Counted from the first letter of the stretch, positions 49,888 through 61,030 are shown. The stretch: 64,000 nt of DNA from Bradyrhizobium xenonodulans (GCF_027594865.1 NZ_CP089391.1:682001-746000), one strand, 5' to 3'. Notes: generated by a model from the letters alone, not told the origin. Made by a program: numbers and translations.

Positions 49888-51039
49888 TCAGCCTCCCGCG
49901 AGAATCCCCTTCCCCACATCCTCGTAATGCGTGTCGCGCGCCTGGATCTGCTGCGTGATAGCGTGCATGTCGCGAAACCGCCGCTCGAACGGATGCTTTC
50001 GAAACACCGCGGTCGCGCCGGCCATGTGATAGGCGGTGTCGACCACTTTTGCCGATTGGTGGATGGTCCAGGTCGCCGCCAAGCGAACCGCGCTGCGATG
50101 CGCGGCGCTGAACTCGCCGGTTACGCAGAGGTCGTGCCACATCGCGTTCGCCGTCGCATAGAGATAGGCGCGCGCGGCGCGCCAATCGCCCTCGGTGCGG
50201 CCGATCAGGCCCTGGACCGACTGGTTGTCGCGCATGGCACTGGCGGCGAGCGATTGGTGCTTTGCCCGCGCCAAGGCGATGGCCGCATCCAGCGTCGCGC
50301 GGGCGACGCCGAGCGAGACCGCGGCAAAGCCAAGAGAGAAGGTCGAACCGATCCCGATCCTGTAAAGAGGACTCTGCTCACGCAGCGCAGACGGCACGTC
50401 ACGGAACGCGGTGAACCGCTCGGGGATGAAGAGGTCGCTCACCTCATAGGAATCCGTGCCGGTGCCGGCCAGCCCGATCGCCTCCCAGACATCGTGCAGC
50501 ACCGCGCTCGCCGCAGGAAACAGGATGGTCCGCACCTCCGGCGACCCGTCGGGATTTTTGCGCGGCACCCCGTCGCTACCAACGATCCGCACATGCGCCC
50601 CCAGCCAGCTCGCCTGCCGCGAGCCCGAGGCAAAATCCCAGCGCGCCGTGACGCGATAACCACCGTCGACGCTGCGCGCCTCATGCGCGATCGCGCCCCA
50701 GGCGAGGATGCCGGGTGCGGTGTTGAAGATCTCCTGCGCGGTGTCGTGGTCGAGCGTCGCCGCGATCATCGCGCAGACGCTGCACTGGCCGAGGCACCAG
50801 GCGGTCGAAGCATCCGCCTTCGCGATCTCCTCCAGCATCTGCATGAAGGTTTCGATGGGGGCTTCCGCGCCGCCGAGGCTTTGCGGCAGCAGCGCGCGAT
50901 AGAGCCCGTTCTCGATCAGCGCGTTGACGACGGCCGGCGTCAGCCGCCGCGTCCGCTCGATCTCATCGGCCTCGCCCGCAATCAGCGGCGCGAGTGCCCG
51001 CGCGCGTTCGATCAGACCAACCTCGGGAGCTGCGTTCAT
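49888..51039 (-). CDS. Acyl-CoA dehydrogenase-fold flavoprotein
   Basis: The 383-residue protein has the N-terminal helical domain (IERARALAPLIAGEADEIERTRRLTPAVVNALIENGLYRALLPQSLGG), the middle beta domain (ILAWGAIAHEARSVDGGYRVTARWDFASGSRQASWLGAHV) and a C-terminal four-helix domain of the acyl-CoA dehydrogenase fold. The WDFASG motif and the absence of a clear catalytic Glu resemble group-D flavin monooxygenases (HpaB/DszC-like) as much as true dehydrogenases. The substrate is unknown. It stands alone, and a palindromic repeat lies past each end. Confidence 0.82.
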   Translation of the reverse strand: MNAAPEVGLIERARALAPLIAGEADEIERTRRLTPAVVNALIENGLYRALLPQSLGGAEAPIETFMQMLEEIAKADASTAWCLGQCSVCAMIAATLDHDTAQEIFNTAPGILAWGAIAHEARSVDGGYRVTARWDFASGSRQASWLGAHVRIVGSDGVPRKNPDGSPEVRTILFPAASAVLHDVWEAIGLAGTGTDSYEVSDLFIPERFTAFRDVPSALREQSPLYRIGIGSTFSLGFAAVSLGVARATLDAAIALARAKHQSLAASAMRDNQSVQGLIGRTEGDWRAARAYLYATANAMWHDLCVTGEFSAAHRSAVRLAATWTIHQSAKVVDTAYHMAGATAVFRKHPFERRFRDMHAITQQIQARDTHYEDVGKGILAGG

Positions 51040-51121
51040 CCGCGTTTCCTCGCCCCTTCTGTCGTGAGCGGTGAGACGCGATGGTGGTCGATTTGGCGGG
51101 GAGGATCAAGGTGGCCCCGAT

Positions 51122-51164
51122 CGTCATTCCGGACCCGCGCCAGGCGATGCGCCCCGGAACGACG
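51122..51164. repeat. Short palindrome CGTCATTCCGG...CCGGAACGACG
   Basis: The 11-bp arms pair with one mismatch around a GC-rich loop that itself has 'gcgccaggcgatgcgc'. The ends resemble the termini of the 103-bp family at 8075. It lies between two minus-strand genes. Confidence 0.55.
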
Positions 51165-51200
51165 CTCGACTTCAGCCGGGCCATTCGCAGACCCGGCGTC

Positions 51201-52100
51201 CTACCGTCCGCGATATCGGAGCGCCTCGACCAGCACCGAAAAGGCGGAAGAAGGCTGCCGCCGGCTCGGATAGTAGAGGTGATAGCCCGAGAATGGCGGA
51301 CACCAATCCGAAAGCACCCGGACCAGCCGGCCCTGGGAAACATGTGGCTGCACGTGGCCCTCCGTCAGGTAGGCGAGGCCCAGGCCCTTGAGCGCTCCAT
51401 CCAGCAGAAGGCCCGCGCTGTTGAACACCAGCTGTCCCTCCACGCGCACCTTGAGCTCGCGCCCGTTCTTCTCGAACTCCCAGGCGTACAGGCTGCCGCC
51501 ATGGGTCGGCAGGCGGAGGTTGAGGCAGTTGTGATGCGTCAGGTCTCGTGGCGTCTTTGGCCGTTTGCGCTCAGCGAAGTAAGAGGGTGAACCGACGACC
51601 GCCATCCGCAGGTCCGGACTGACGCGCACGGCGATCATGTCCTTGGCGACGAGCTCGCCCGGCCGGATGCCGGCGTCGACCTGCTGCGCCACGATGTTGG
51701 TGAGCCCGTAGTCGATCACGATCTCGACATGGATGTCGGGGTACTTCGGCAGGATCTTGCCGAGGGCGGGCAGCAAGATCGCGGCGGCGGCGTTTTCCGT
51801 CGCCGTCAGACGAACGGTTCCCGCCGGCTTTTCGCGGAGTTCGCCGAGCGCGGCAAGATCGACATCCATCTCGTTGAACTTGGGCCCAATGCTGAGGAAG
51901 AGCCGTTCGCCAGCCTGGGTTGGGGTGACGCTGCGCGTCGTCCGGTTCAAAAGCCTGACGCCGATACGCTCCTCGAGATTTCGAATGATCTGGCTCAGGG
52001 CAGACTGCGTCATGCCGAGTTTCGCTGCGGCACGGGTGAAATTGCGCTCCCGCGCCACTGCGAGGAAGGCCAGCAGGTCGCTCGCGTCTTCTCGCTGCAT
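51201..52100 (-). CDS. LysR family transcriptional regulator
   Basis: The 299-residue protein has a LysR winged helix-turn-helix (AFLAVARERNFTRAAAKLGMTQSALSQIIRNLEERIGVRLLNRTTRSV) and a standard effector domain (GTVRLTATENAAAAILLPAL, 'RISPDLR'-type region, HNCLNLRLPTHG). The HNCLNLR segment is typical of the LysR group that controls short-chain dehydrogenase or efflux genes. It lies divergently from the MFS gene at 52266, 165 bp apart, so it most likely controls the five-gene unit 52266-55630. The inducer is unknown. Confidence 0.9.
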   Translation of the reverse strand: MQREDASDLLAFLAVARERNFTRAAAKLGMTQSALSQIIRNLEERIGVRLLNRTTRSVTPTQAGERLFLSIGPKFNEMDVDLAALGELREKPAGTVRLTATENAAAAILLPALGKILPKYPDIHVEIVIDYGLTNIVAQQVDAGIRPGELVAKDMIAVRVSPDLRMAVVGSPSYFAERKRPKTPRDLTHHNCLNLRLPTHGGSLYAWEFEKNGRELKVRVEGQLVFNSAGLLLDGALKGLGLAYLTEGHVQPHVSQGRLVRVLSDWCPPFSGYHLYYPSRRQPSSAFSVLVEALRYRGR

Positions 52101-52265
52101 TGATAAGTCGTCCTAATGACTGCATGCGAAATCTATCACCTAATCGCGGGCGAACGAAAGTCTTAGGTTCGGACCAGCCGTCTGGTGGCGCCACCGTCCC
52201 GGAAGGCCAAGGACCGATGACCGAAGGGATCGAGGATCCCACCCCGCAGGAGCTGTGATCACCGC

Positions 52266-53474
52266 ATGTCCGTAACAGCCATGCAGGAGCCCGCCGCCGC
52301 CCCTCGCATCGCGGCGAGCTTGCTGCCGATCATGGGGGTGGTCTTCGTCGCCTTTCTCGTCATCGGCCTCGCCATGCCGGTTCTTCCACTTCATGTGCAC
52401 GATGGATTGGGGTTCGGCACCTTCGTCGTCGGACTCGTCGCCGGCAGTCAGTTCGCAGCTTCGCTGATCTCCCGACCGTGGGCGGGCCATTATTCGGATA
52501 GACGTGGAGCGAAGCGCGCCGTCGTTGTCGGCCTGCTCGCGGCCGCGGCTTCCGGGGTGCTCTATCTGGTGTCGCTCGGCTTCAGCGATGCGCCGCTGAA
52601 ATCGGTCGCGATTCTCCTGCTGGGGCGGGCGCTGCTCGGCGCCGCCGAGAGCTTCATCATCACGGCCGCCGTGAGCTGGGGACTGGCGCTCGCCGATGCC
52701 GGGAGCGCGGGCAAGGTCATCGCCTGGGTTGGCTCCGCGATGTTCGCGGCGTTCGCCATCGGCGCGCCGGCAGGCTCCGCTCTCTATGCCGCCTACGGCT
52801 TTGCTGCGATCGCAGGCGCCACGGCCGCAGCTCCGCTGCTTGCTCTGCTGCTCGTCGCGCCGCTTCCGGCCGTTGCGCCGGTGCAGCACGCCCGCTTCTC
52901 GTTCGCCGAAGTGATCGGCGCGGTCTGGGTGCCGGGCCTCGGCTCTGCCCTCGCCAGCGTGGGTTTCGGCGCGGTGACCACATTCGTCGCCCTGCTGTTC
53001 GCGAGCCGCGGATGGAGCAACGGCTGGCTCGCCTACACGGCCTACGCCGTCGCCTTCATTCTGGCGCGGATGTTCTTCAGCCATGTCGCCGATGCGATCG
53101 GCGGCGCGAAGGTGGCGCTGGTCTGCGTGGCGATCGAGGCCGCCGGCCAGGCGCTGATCTGGCTGGCCGTCCGGCCCGAGATGGCCCTGGCGGGGGCGGC
53201 GCTCACCGGCTTCGGCTTCTCGCTGGTCTATCCGGGCTTCGGCGTCGAAGCGGTGCGGCGCGTGCCGGCGCAGAGCCGCGGCCTGGCCATGGGAGCCTAT
53301 ACCGCCTTTCTCGACCTGGCCCAGGGGCTCGCGAGTCCCGCGCTTGGATTGATCGCAACCGGCGCGAGGCTCAACGTCGTGTTTCTCGCCAGCGGCGCGA
53401 CCGTCCTGTGCGCCGCGCTCGTCGCGTCGTGGCTGATGACCCACCCGACAACCGTTGATGGATGCCCGCAATGA
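52266..53474 (+). CDS. MFS transporter (arabinose-efflux/YhhS-like)
   Basis: The 402-residue protein has twelve predicted membrane segments and the MFS loop 2-3 motif SRPWAGHYSDRRGAKRAVVVG, with the conserved G-x-x-x-D-R-R-G-x-K/R core. The C-terminal half includes SRGLAMGAYTAFLDLAQGLASP. This spacing fits the small-drug or sugar efflux (YhhS/AraJ) subgroup. It faces the LysR gene. AGGAGC lies upstream but slightly far from the ATG. The next gene begins inside its stop codon (ATGA), so the MFS protein and the exported enzymes that follow are made together. Confidence 0.88.
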   Translation: MSVTAMQEPAAAPRIAASLLPIMGVVFVAFLVIGLAMPVLPLHVHDGLGFGTFVVGLVAGSQFAASLISRPWAGHYSDRRGAKRAVVVGLLAAAASGVLYLVSLGFSDAPLKSVAILLLGRALLGAAESFIITAAVSWGLALADAGSAGKVIAWVGSAMFAAFAIGAPAGSALYAAYGFAAIAGATAAAPLLALLLVAPLPAVAPVQHARFSFAEVIGAVWVPGLGSALASVGFGAVTTFVALLFASRGWSNGWLAYTAYAVAFILARMFFSHVADAIGGAKVALVCVAIEAAGQALIWLAVRPEMALAGAALTGFGFSLVYPGFGVEAVRRVPAQSRGLAMGAYTAFLDLAQGLASPALGLIATGARLNVVFLASGATVLCAALVASWLMTHPTTVDGCPQ

Positions 53475-54253
53475 GACCGCTTGCTGCGACCCTGTTTTCG
53501 TTCTGCCTGATCGCCGGCGGCGCCGTCGCCGATCAGGCATCCGCCGAAGGAGCAAACCGCATGTCGAAACCGGAAGACATCCGCGCCGTCGCGCCCGCGC
53601 TCGAGGATTATGCACGGAAGGTCGTGCTGGGTGATCTCTGGAAACGCCCCGGTCTTTCGCCGCGGGACCGCGGCATCGTCACGCTCGCGGCGCTCATCGC
53701 CCGCAATCAGACCGTCGAGCTGCCGTTCTATCTCGGTCTCGCGCTCGACAACGGCGTGAAGCCGGCAGAGGTCTCCGAGATCATCACCCACCTGGCGTTC
53801 TACACCGGCTGGGCGAACGCGATGGATGCGATCCCGGCGGCGAAGGAGGTCTTCAACAGCCGCAACATCGGGGCCGATCAACTGCCGCAGGCGTCGGGAC
53901 CGCAGCTTCCGCTCGACGAGGCGGCGGAAAAGCAGCGGGCAACGCGGGTCGGCGAGCAGTTCGGCCAGACCGCGCCGGGCCTGGTCCAGTACACCACCGA
54001 CGTGCTGTTCCGGGATCTCTGGCTGAGACCGGGTCTCGCGCCTCGGGACCGCAGCCTCGTCACGGTGAGCGCGCTCGTCGCAACCGGACAAGTCGCCCAG
54101 ATCACCTATCACCTGAACCGGGCGATGGACAACGGACTGACACGGGGGGAAGCCGGCGAGGTGCTCGGCCATCTCGCCTTTTATGCCGGCTGGCCCAACG
54201 CCTTCTCGGCGGCGCCCGTCGTCAAGGACGTCATCGAGAAGCGCCCGCATTGA
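53471..54253 (+). CDS. Exported tandem carboxymuconolactone decarboxylase-family protein
   Basis: The 260-residue protein has a signal peptide ([22 protein letters not shown], with cleavage near ADQASA). Two CMD domains follow, about residues 40-120 and 160-245, sharing 'LWxRPGLxPRDRxxVTxxALxA' and 'GExxExxxHLAFYxGWxNA'. No CxxC redox pair is present, which excludes AhpD-like peroxidase action and fits the gamma-CMD type. The ATG at 53471 overlaps the MFS stop; an ATG at 53462 is also possible. CMD enzymes are normally cytoplasmic, so export is notable. The substrate is unknown. Confidence 0.83.
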   Translation: MRPLAATLFSFCLIAGGAVADQASAEGANRMSKPEDIRAVAPALEDYARKVVLGDLWKRPGLSPRDRGIVTLAALIARNQTVELPFYLGLALDNGVKPAEVSEIITHLAFYTGWANAMDAIPAAKEVFNSRNIGADQLPQASGPQLPLDEAAEKQRATRVGEQFGQTAPGLVQYTTDVLFRDLWLRPGLAPRDRSLVTVSALVATGQVAQITYHLNRAMDNGLTRGEAGEVLGHLAFYAGWPNAFSAAPVVKDVIEKRPH

Positions 54254-54270
54254 AGGAGCGGAGCAACAGG

Positions 54271-54774
54271 ATGATCACACGCAGAGGCGTGCTCATCTGC
54301 GGCGGCGCCGCCGCTTCGATCGGAATTCGCGGAGCGCGGGCACGCACGCCGGAAGCACGAAAGGAATTTCGCGTGGATATCGACATCAAGAAAAACGGCT
54401 CCCGTCCCTCCCAGAAAGGCTCGGAAGACTGGTTCACCGGCACCGTCCGGATCGATCCGTTGTTTGCTGCACCCGATCCCGCGCGTGCCAGCGGTGGTCA
54501 GGTGACTTTCAAGCCCGGTGCGCGTACCGCCTGGCACACGCATCCGCTGGGCCAGACGCTGATCGTCACCGCCGGGCTCGGTTGGGTGCAGCGGGAAGGT
54601 GGTCCGGTCGAGGAGATCCGGCCCGGCGACGTCGTGTGGTTTCCGCCCGGGCTCAAGCACTGGCACGGCGCGTCGGCCACGACCGCGATGACGCACATCG
54701 CGATTCAGGAAGCCGTCGACGGCAAGAACGTCGATTGGCTCGAGAAGGTCAGCGACGCGCAATACCGCAAGTGA
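54271..54774 (+). CDS. Tat-exported cupin protein
   Basis: The 167-residue protein starts at ATG 54271 after GGAGC and opens with [24 protein letters not shown], a twin-arginine signal. The single cupin domain has the metal motif [17 protein letters not shown], where Gln replaces the usual Glu, and the second motif [17 protein letters not shown]. Metal binding by three His is likely. The family includes oxygenases, isomerases and binding proteins. It is third in the unit and 17 bp from the CMD gene. The Tat route suggests the metal is loaded in the cytoplasm. Confidence 0.82.
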   Translation: MITRRGVLICGGAAASIGIRGARARTPEARKEFRVDIDIKKNGSRPSQKGSEDWFTGTVRIDPLFAAPDPARASGGQVTFKPGARTAWHTHPLGQTLIVTAGLGWVQREGGPVEEIRPGDVVWFPPGLKHWHGASATTAMTHIAIQEAVDGKNVDWLEKVSDAQYRK

Positions 54775-54831
54775 GTTGATGCCCCGACGAGACGTGATGC
54801 CGCCGTCATTGGCGCTGCGCAGGAGGTAACG

Positions 54832-55221
54832 ATGAATACAAAGCACCTTCTGATCTTGGGTGCATCCATGCTGGCGTCTGCCCTGGTGGCGTCTGCCACA
54901 GCCCAGGAGGCACAGGGCCAGTACATTCAGCTCGCCGAGATCGAAATCGATCCCGCTCAGCTCGAAGCCTACAAGGCAGCGGTCAAGGAGCACATCGAGA
55001 CCGCGGTTCGCGTCGAGCCGGGCGTCTTGGTGCTGTATGCCGTGTCAGACAAGGGCAGCCCGACCATCGTGAAGGTTTTCGAGATCTATCGCGACATCGA
55101 GGCCTACAAATCGCACCTCGAATCCGATCACTTCAGGAAATACAAGGCGACGACCGAAAAGATGGTCAAGTCGCTGAAGCTGGTCCGAACGGATGCCATC
55201 GCGCTCGGAGCGAAGAGCTGA
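54832..55221 (+). CDS. Exported antibiotic-biosynthesis-monooxygenase (ABM) domain protein
   Basis: The 129-residue protein has a signal peptide (MNTKHLLILGASMLASALVASATAQE) and one ABM ferredoxin-like domain: QYIQLAEIEIDPAQLEAYKAAVKEHIETAVRVEPGVLVLYAV, then IVKVFEIYRDIEAYKSHLESDHFRKY, with the HFxxY end of the YgiN group. YgiN-type proteins act on quinols without a cofactor, or bind small aromatics. GGAGG lies before the ATG. It is fourth in the unit, 57 bp after the cupin gene. A periplasmic location is unusual for this family. Confidence 0.83.
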   Translation: MNTKHLLILGASMLASALVASATAQEAQGQYIQLAEIEIDPAQLEAYKAAVKEHIETAVRVEPGVLVLYAVSDKGSPTIVKVFEIYRDIEAYKSHLESDHFRKYKATTEKMVKSLKLVRTDAIALGAKS

Positions 55222-55246
55222 GCGCTCATTCGGGAGGGCAGTGCTC

Positions 55247-55630
55247 ATGAAAGGTCTGTTTGTCGCGGTCGGGGCCTTGGCCGCAGGCATCGTCATTGGT
55301 GCGCTGGAGAGCCACGGAATTCACGCGCAGGCCAACCGTCCGGTCTTCATGATCGAAGACAACACAGTGAGAAACCCCGACGGGTTTGCGAAAGAATTCG
55401 CTCCGCTCGCCCGGGACAGCGTCAAGGCCTACGGCGGACGCTATTTAGCGGGTGGAAGCGGGATCTCGATCGACGGCGACCCGCCGAAAGGCCGCGTCGT
55501 CCTGATCGAATGGGACAGCATGGAGCAGCTCACGAAATGGCGCCAATCGCCTGAGTACAAGCAAGCTCGCGCAGTCGGCGAGAAATACGGCAGCTTCCGT
55601 ATCATCGCCGTCGAAGGCGCGGCGAGGTAA
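55247..55630 (+). CDS. Exported DUF1330 protein
   Basis: The 127-residue protein starts at ATG 55247 after GGGAGGG. A signal peptide or anchor (MKGLFVAVGALAAGIVIGAL) precedes a DUF1330 ferredoxin-like domain: PVFMIEDNTVRNPDGFAKEFAPLARDSVKAYGGRYLAGGSG, then GRVVLIEWDSMEQLTKWRQSPEYKQARAVGEKYGSFRIIAVEG. This pattern is typical of DUF1330, related in fold to ABM proteins. It ends the unit, 89 bp before a convergent MFS gene. The function is unknown. An ATG at 55193 lies in the preceding gene. Confidence 0.82.
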   Translation: MKGLFVAVGALAAGIVIGALESHGIHAQANRPVFMIEDNTVRNPDGFAKEFAPLARDSVKAYGGRYLAGGSGISIDGDPPKGRVVLIEWDSMEQLTKWRQSPEYKQARAVGEKYGSFRIIAVEGAAR

Positions 55631-55719
55631 AGGCCGTGCCGGGTCAAGGCCGAGCCCGTTCGCGATCAGCGCGTTGAAACCTTGGTCGAAGCCCCGCGGT
55701 CTGTTCATGCGCGACCTCG

Positions 55720-56940
55720 TCAGGCCGCAGCGCGGCCAAGGTCGAGCTGTTGCCTGCGTCTGGTCGGGAAGCTCAGCGCCACCGCGACGGCGGCAAGCCC
55801 GATCGCGAAGGAGCCGGCGTGCAGCCAGGTATATTGCTGGAAACTGTCGAACACGAGCCCGCCGGCCCACGGGCCGAGTGCCATGCCGAGGCTCGCAAAC
55901 GCCGAGACCGCGCCGAACACGGTGCCCATGATGCGCGCGCCAAAATATTCGCGGACCAGCACCGCATAGAGCGGCATCACGCCGCCATAGGCGAGGCCGA
56001 ACACGACCGAGAGCGCGTAGAACTCGCCGAGCTGGGCTACTGCCAGATAGGTCGCGATGCACATGGCCTGCACGAGGAGGCCACCGACCAGCACCGGCTT
56101 GGCACCGATGCGATCGGCAGCCGCGCCCAGCAGCAGACGTCCGCCGAGCCCTGAGACGCCGGCGACGCTGTAGACCGTCACTGCTGTGAGCGGGGCGATG
56201 CCGCACACCATCGCATAGGACACCATGTGGAAGATCGGGCCGGAATGCGCGGCGCAGCAGGCGAAATGCGCCGCGGCGAGTGCGATGAATTGCGGCGTGC
56301 GCAGCGCTTGCGCCGCGGTCAGCTCGACATCCGGCGCCGCGTCCGCGCTTGCGGAGCCCGCCGCAGCCGGTGCCGGACGCACCAGAAAGCAGGCCGGGAT
56401 CAGCAGCGCCCACGCAGCACAGCCGATCACCAGCATCGCGGTGCGCCAGTCATACGCCGTGATCAGCCAGCTCGCGGTCGGCGCGATCGTCACCGGCGAC
56501 ACGCCCATGCCCGCGGACACCAGCGCCACTGCAAGGCTGCGGTTCTTGTCGATCCATGCGCTCGCGAGCGCCATCATCGGCGCGTAAAAACTGCCGGCGG
56601 CAATGCCGATCAGCACGCCGAAGCAAAGCTGGAACTGCCACAAGCTGGCCGCCTGGCTCGCGGTGACGAGGCCAAGCCCCAGCAGAACGCTTCCCGAGAG
56701 GACCACGATGCGGGTGCCAAACCGGTCCGACAGCGTGCCCCACAAGAATGCGGCAACGCCCATGCAAAGAAAATCCAGCGTCGCCGCCGCCGACACGCCG
56801 GCCCGCGACCACCCCATCGCTTCCGAGATCGGTTGCAGAAACACCGCGAGCGACAGCATCGTGCCGAAGCCGACGCAGGTCATCAGCGCGCCCGCGGCGA
56901 CAACGACCCAGCCATAGTCGAAGCGTGACGGCTTGCTCAT
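55720..56940 (-). CDS. MFS transporter (monocarboxylate/OFA-type)
   Basis: The 406-residue protein has twelve predicted membrane segments and starts MSKPSRFDYGWVVVAAGALM, the 'YGWVVV' start common in the OFA and MCT-like groups. Motif A is seen as AFLWGTLSDRFGTRIVVLSG between helices 2 and 3, and a related one as GRLLLGAAADRIGAKPVLVGG. The start at 56940 matches these families; a longer frame begins at 57030. It probably moves a small organic acid. It lies convergent with the exported-enzyme unit and divergent from the beta-lactamase-fold gene. Confidence 0.88.
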   Translation of the reverse strand: MSKPSRFDYGWVVVAAGALMTCVGFGTMLSLAVFLQPISEAMGWSRAGVSAAATLDFLCMGVAAFLWGTLSDRFGTRIVVLSGSVLLGLGLVTASQAASLWQFQLCFGVLIGIAAGSFYAPMMALASAWIDKNRSLAVALVSAGMGVSPVTIAPTASWLITAYDWRTAMLVIGCAAWALLIPACFLVRPAPAAAGSASADAAPDVELTAAQALRTPQFIALAAAHFACCAAHSGPIFHMVSYAMVCGIAPLTAVTVYSVAGVSGLGGRLLLGAAADRIGAKPVLVGGLLVQAMCIATYLAVAQLGEFYALSVVFGLAYGGVMPLYAVLVREYFGARIMGTVFGAVSAFASLGMALGPWAGGLVFDSFQQYTWLHAGSFAIGLAAVAVALSFPTRRRQQLDLGRAAA

Positions 56941-57135
56941 GCGTTTCCTCAGCGCTTTTGGTTTTGTTGATCGTGCGCAGGAGGGATGGTGACCCAGATG
57001 CCGGCGGAGGGCAAGGCGGGCTGGGCGCACGCTGACATCGTCTACCCATCATGATAGCATGCGTCTCGTCACCGGCCTGCGAGGTTGCTCTCATAAGCGC
57101 ACACACACACAGGAACGTGTGAGGAGGCAAGTGCA

Positions 57136-58437
57136 ATGACATGGGACGCACTCTGCAGGCCGCGCGGTTGCCGCTGGCTTTTCATGCCTGTCATTTTCGC
57201 CGCCGTGGTCTCGGCACCTCCAGCATACGCACAGGACGGCCGAAGCTCTCCCCGCGAGCCGGGGCCGGTCTTTTCGGATAGCGGCCCGGATGCCGAACTC
57301 TACGGCGCGGCGTATGGCTATCCGGTCGGCGCGCGGGGGACGGCGACCCAGGTGGACAAGCTGGTCGGGGTCTACAGCCATTTCGGCGAGCTCTACCCTT
57401 CGCGCCCGGTCGGTCGCGCGACGGCGCCCTGGCAATTCAAACGCGCGCCGGAGCCATCGATCGCCTATAGTTTCGACAACCAACGGCTGAGCATCGCGGA
57501 CTATCTCAAGCGCAACGCGGTGACGGGACTCCTGATCGCCAGGGACGACACCATCCTGTACGAGCACTATCAATATGCGCGGACCGACCAGGACCGCTTT
57601 CTCTCGCAGTCCATGGCGAAGACGCTGGTGGCCATGCTGGTCGGGATCGCGGTCTCGGAGGGACGGATCAAATCGATCGACGACCCTGTCTCAACCTACG
57701 TCTCCGGCCTTGCGGGAACGGAATATGGAAGCACATCCATCCGCGCCCTGCTGAACATGTCTTCCGGCGTCGAATTCTCGGAAGTCTATGACGGGCAGGA
57801 CGACATCGCCCGGCTCGGGCGGGCCCTGTTCGTCGACGGGCCGAAAGATCCCGCGGCCATCGTTGCGCAATTCAACAACCGGACCGCGCCGCCGGGGACC
57901 AGATGGCACTATGCCAGCGTTGAAACCGAAATCCTCGGCCTGGTCCTGCGCGCCGCCACGGGCATGCCGGTTGCGGACTATCTCCACGACCGGATCTGGG
58001 ATCCCATCGGCACCGAAGCGGATGCGTCGTGGGCGATCGACGGTACCGGGCAAGAGATTGGCTTTTGCTGCTTCAACGCGACCTTGCGTGATTATGCGCG
58101 CCTGGCCCGGTTGCTCGCACATGACGGCGCCTGGGAAGGTCGCCAGTTGATCCCCCGGCAGTGGCTGCTCGATGCCACGACCGTCAGACCAGGCGATGGC
58201 CATCTCGCTCCGGGCGTGGCCACATCCTATTTCGGCTACGGCTATCAGGTGTGGCTCCTGCCTGGCGAGCCGCGCAGATTTGCGCTGCTCGGCATCCGCG
58301 GTCAGGTCATCCTGGTCGATCCGGCCTCCAAGCTCGTCATGGTGCACACCGCGGTTCGCCAAAAGCCGTCCGAGCCGGGCGCCCTCAGGGAGCCGCTCGC
58401 GTTGTGGTTCGCCGTGCTTCAACAGCTCGGGCAATGA
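57136..58437 (+). CDS. Exported class-C beta-lactamase-fold serine hydrolase
   Basis: The 433-residue protein has a signal peptide ending at PAYAQDG. The serine hydrolase core has the SxxK motif at Ser159-Met-Ala-Lys162 (FLSQSMAKTLVA), a Tyr-containing motif in RWHYASVETEILGL, and a C-terminal LGIRGQVILVDPASKLVMVHTAV in place of KTG. This arrangement is seen in 6-aminohexanoate-dimer hydrolase and esterase-type members, so amide or ester hydrolysis is more likely than antibiotic resistance. GAGGAGG precedes the ATG. It is divergent from the MFS gene. The substrate is unknown. Confidence 0.87.
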   Translation: MTWDALCRPRGCRWLFMPVIFAAVVSAPPAYAQDGRSSPREPGPVFSDSGPDAELYGAAYGYPVGARGTATQVDKLVGVYSHFGELYPSRPVGRATAPWQFKRAPEPSIAYSFDNQRLSIADYLKRNAVTGLLIARDDTILYEHYQYARTDQDRFLSQSMAKTLVAMLVGIAVSEGRIKSIDDPVSTYVSGLAGTEYGSTSIRALLNMSSGVEFSEVYDGQDDIARLGRALFVDGPKDPAAIVAQFNNRTAPPGTRWHYASVETEILGLVLRAATGMPVADYLHDRIWDPIGTEADASWAIDGTGQEIGFCCFNATLRDYARLARLLAHDGAWEGRQLIPRQWLLDATTVRPGDGHLAPGVATSYFGYGYQVWLLPGEPRRFALLGIRGQVILVDPASKLVMVHTAVRQKPSEPGALREPLALWFAVLQQLGQ

Positions 58438-58598
58438 GGACCTGACGGCGCCTTAATCGCAGATATTCACGACGACCATGTCGGCGCCGACGGGTTTCGA
58501 TCGTCCTTGGTTTACAATTCCCGGACGTGCCGCGGATGCCCGGCACACGGGACGTGATGCGTCACCTCGACTGCAAGAATTGAACTGGAGCAATGCCC

Positions 58599-59012
58599 AT
58601 GAGAATCACCGTCGAAACCAGCGTCGCAGCCCCCATCGATCAGGTCTGGCATGCCTATACGACGCCTGCCGACATCGTGAAGTGGAATGCGGCGTCCGAC
58701 GACTGGCATACGACCAAGGCGACGGTCGACCTGCGGGAAGGCGGCGCCTTCTCGTCCCGGATGGAAGCCAAGGACGGCAGCATGGGCTTTGACTTCGCCG
58801 GCACCTACACCAAGATCGTGGAACACAAGCGGATCGAATACGCGTTCGGCGATCGAAAGGCCGAGGTCGAGTTCGTGCCCGTCCCGAAGGGCATTGTCGT
58901 CCGCGTCGTCTTCGATGCCGAAGCGACGCACTCGGTCGAGCAGCAGCAAGGCGGCTGGCAGGCGATCCTCGACAATTTCGCGCGATACGTCGAGGCGAAG
59001 CAGAGGTCGTGA
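58599..59012 (+). CDS. SRPBCC (AHSA1-type) protein
   Basis: The 137-residue cytoplasmic protein has the START-like fold of the AHSA1 family: MRITVETSVAAPIDQVWHAYTTPADIVKWNAASDDWHT, then LREGGAFSSRMEAKDGSMGFDFAGTYTKIVEHKRIEYAFGDRKAEVEF, and the C-terminal helix QGGWQAILDNFARYVEA. Such proteins bind hydrophobic ligands or act as chaperone co-factors, and are often found with stress regulators. The ATG at 58599 has better spacing to GGAG than the ATG at 58593. The ligand is unknown. Confidence 0.88.
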   Translation: MRITVETSVAAPIDQVWHAYTTPADIVKWNAASDDWHTTKATVDLREGGAFSSRMEAKDGSMGFDFAGTYTKIVEHKRIEYAFGDRKAEVEFVPVPKGIVVRVVFDAEATHSVEQQQGGWQAILDNFARYVEAKQRS

Positions 59013-59071
59013 TCGCTTACGGATCGGACGTGGACGCCTGCATCACACACCCTGCGATGCTGCCACCATAC

Positions 59072-59180
59072 CCCTGTTTTGCCCGACGGAGCAAACAGGT
59101 TTCGTAAAAGGCGAAAAACCTCAATCGAAACAAGCCCCCGTCTACTGTGCATGGGGTTGTTTTCGCAGTTTTTGTTTGCC
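59072..59180. repeat. Possible dispersed intergenic repeat upstream of the lepA end
   Basis: It begins with a hairpin, CCTGTTTTGC and GCAAACAGG around 'ccgacgga', and continues to TGTGCATGGGGTTGTTTTC (about 59144-59164). I recall similar sequences between genes in Bradyrhizobium. No second copy occurs in this window, so the repeat call rests on memory. The hairpin could also terminate the SRPBCC gene. Confidence 0.35.
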
Positions 59181-59218
59181 GGCCGCGGAGACGGGGCCGG
59201 CTCGTCCCGGGGGTCGCC

Positions 59219-61030
<1,812 letters not shown>

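Noticed and set aside
53471..54253. The tandem CMD protein as an AhpD-like alkylhydroperoxidase
   Set aside because: There is no CxxC pair in either domain. The only cysteine is in the signal peptide.
57136..58437. Beta-lactamase-fold gene as an antibiotic resistance determinant
   Set aside because: The SxxK motif is present but the KTG box is replaced, and the overall pattern fits esterase or aminohexanoate-dimer-hydrolase-like enzymes.
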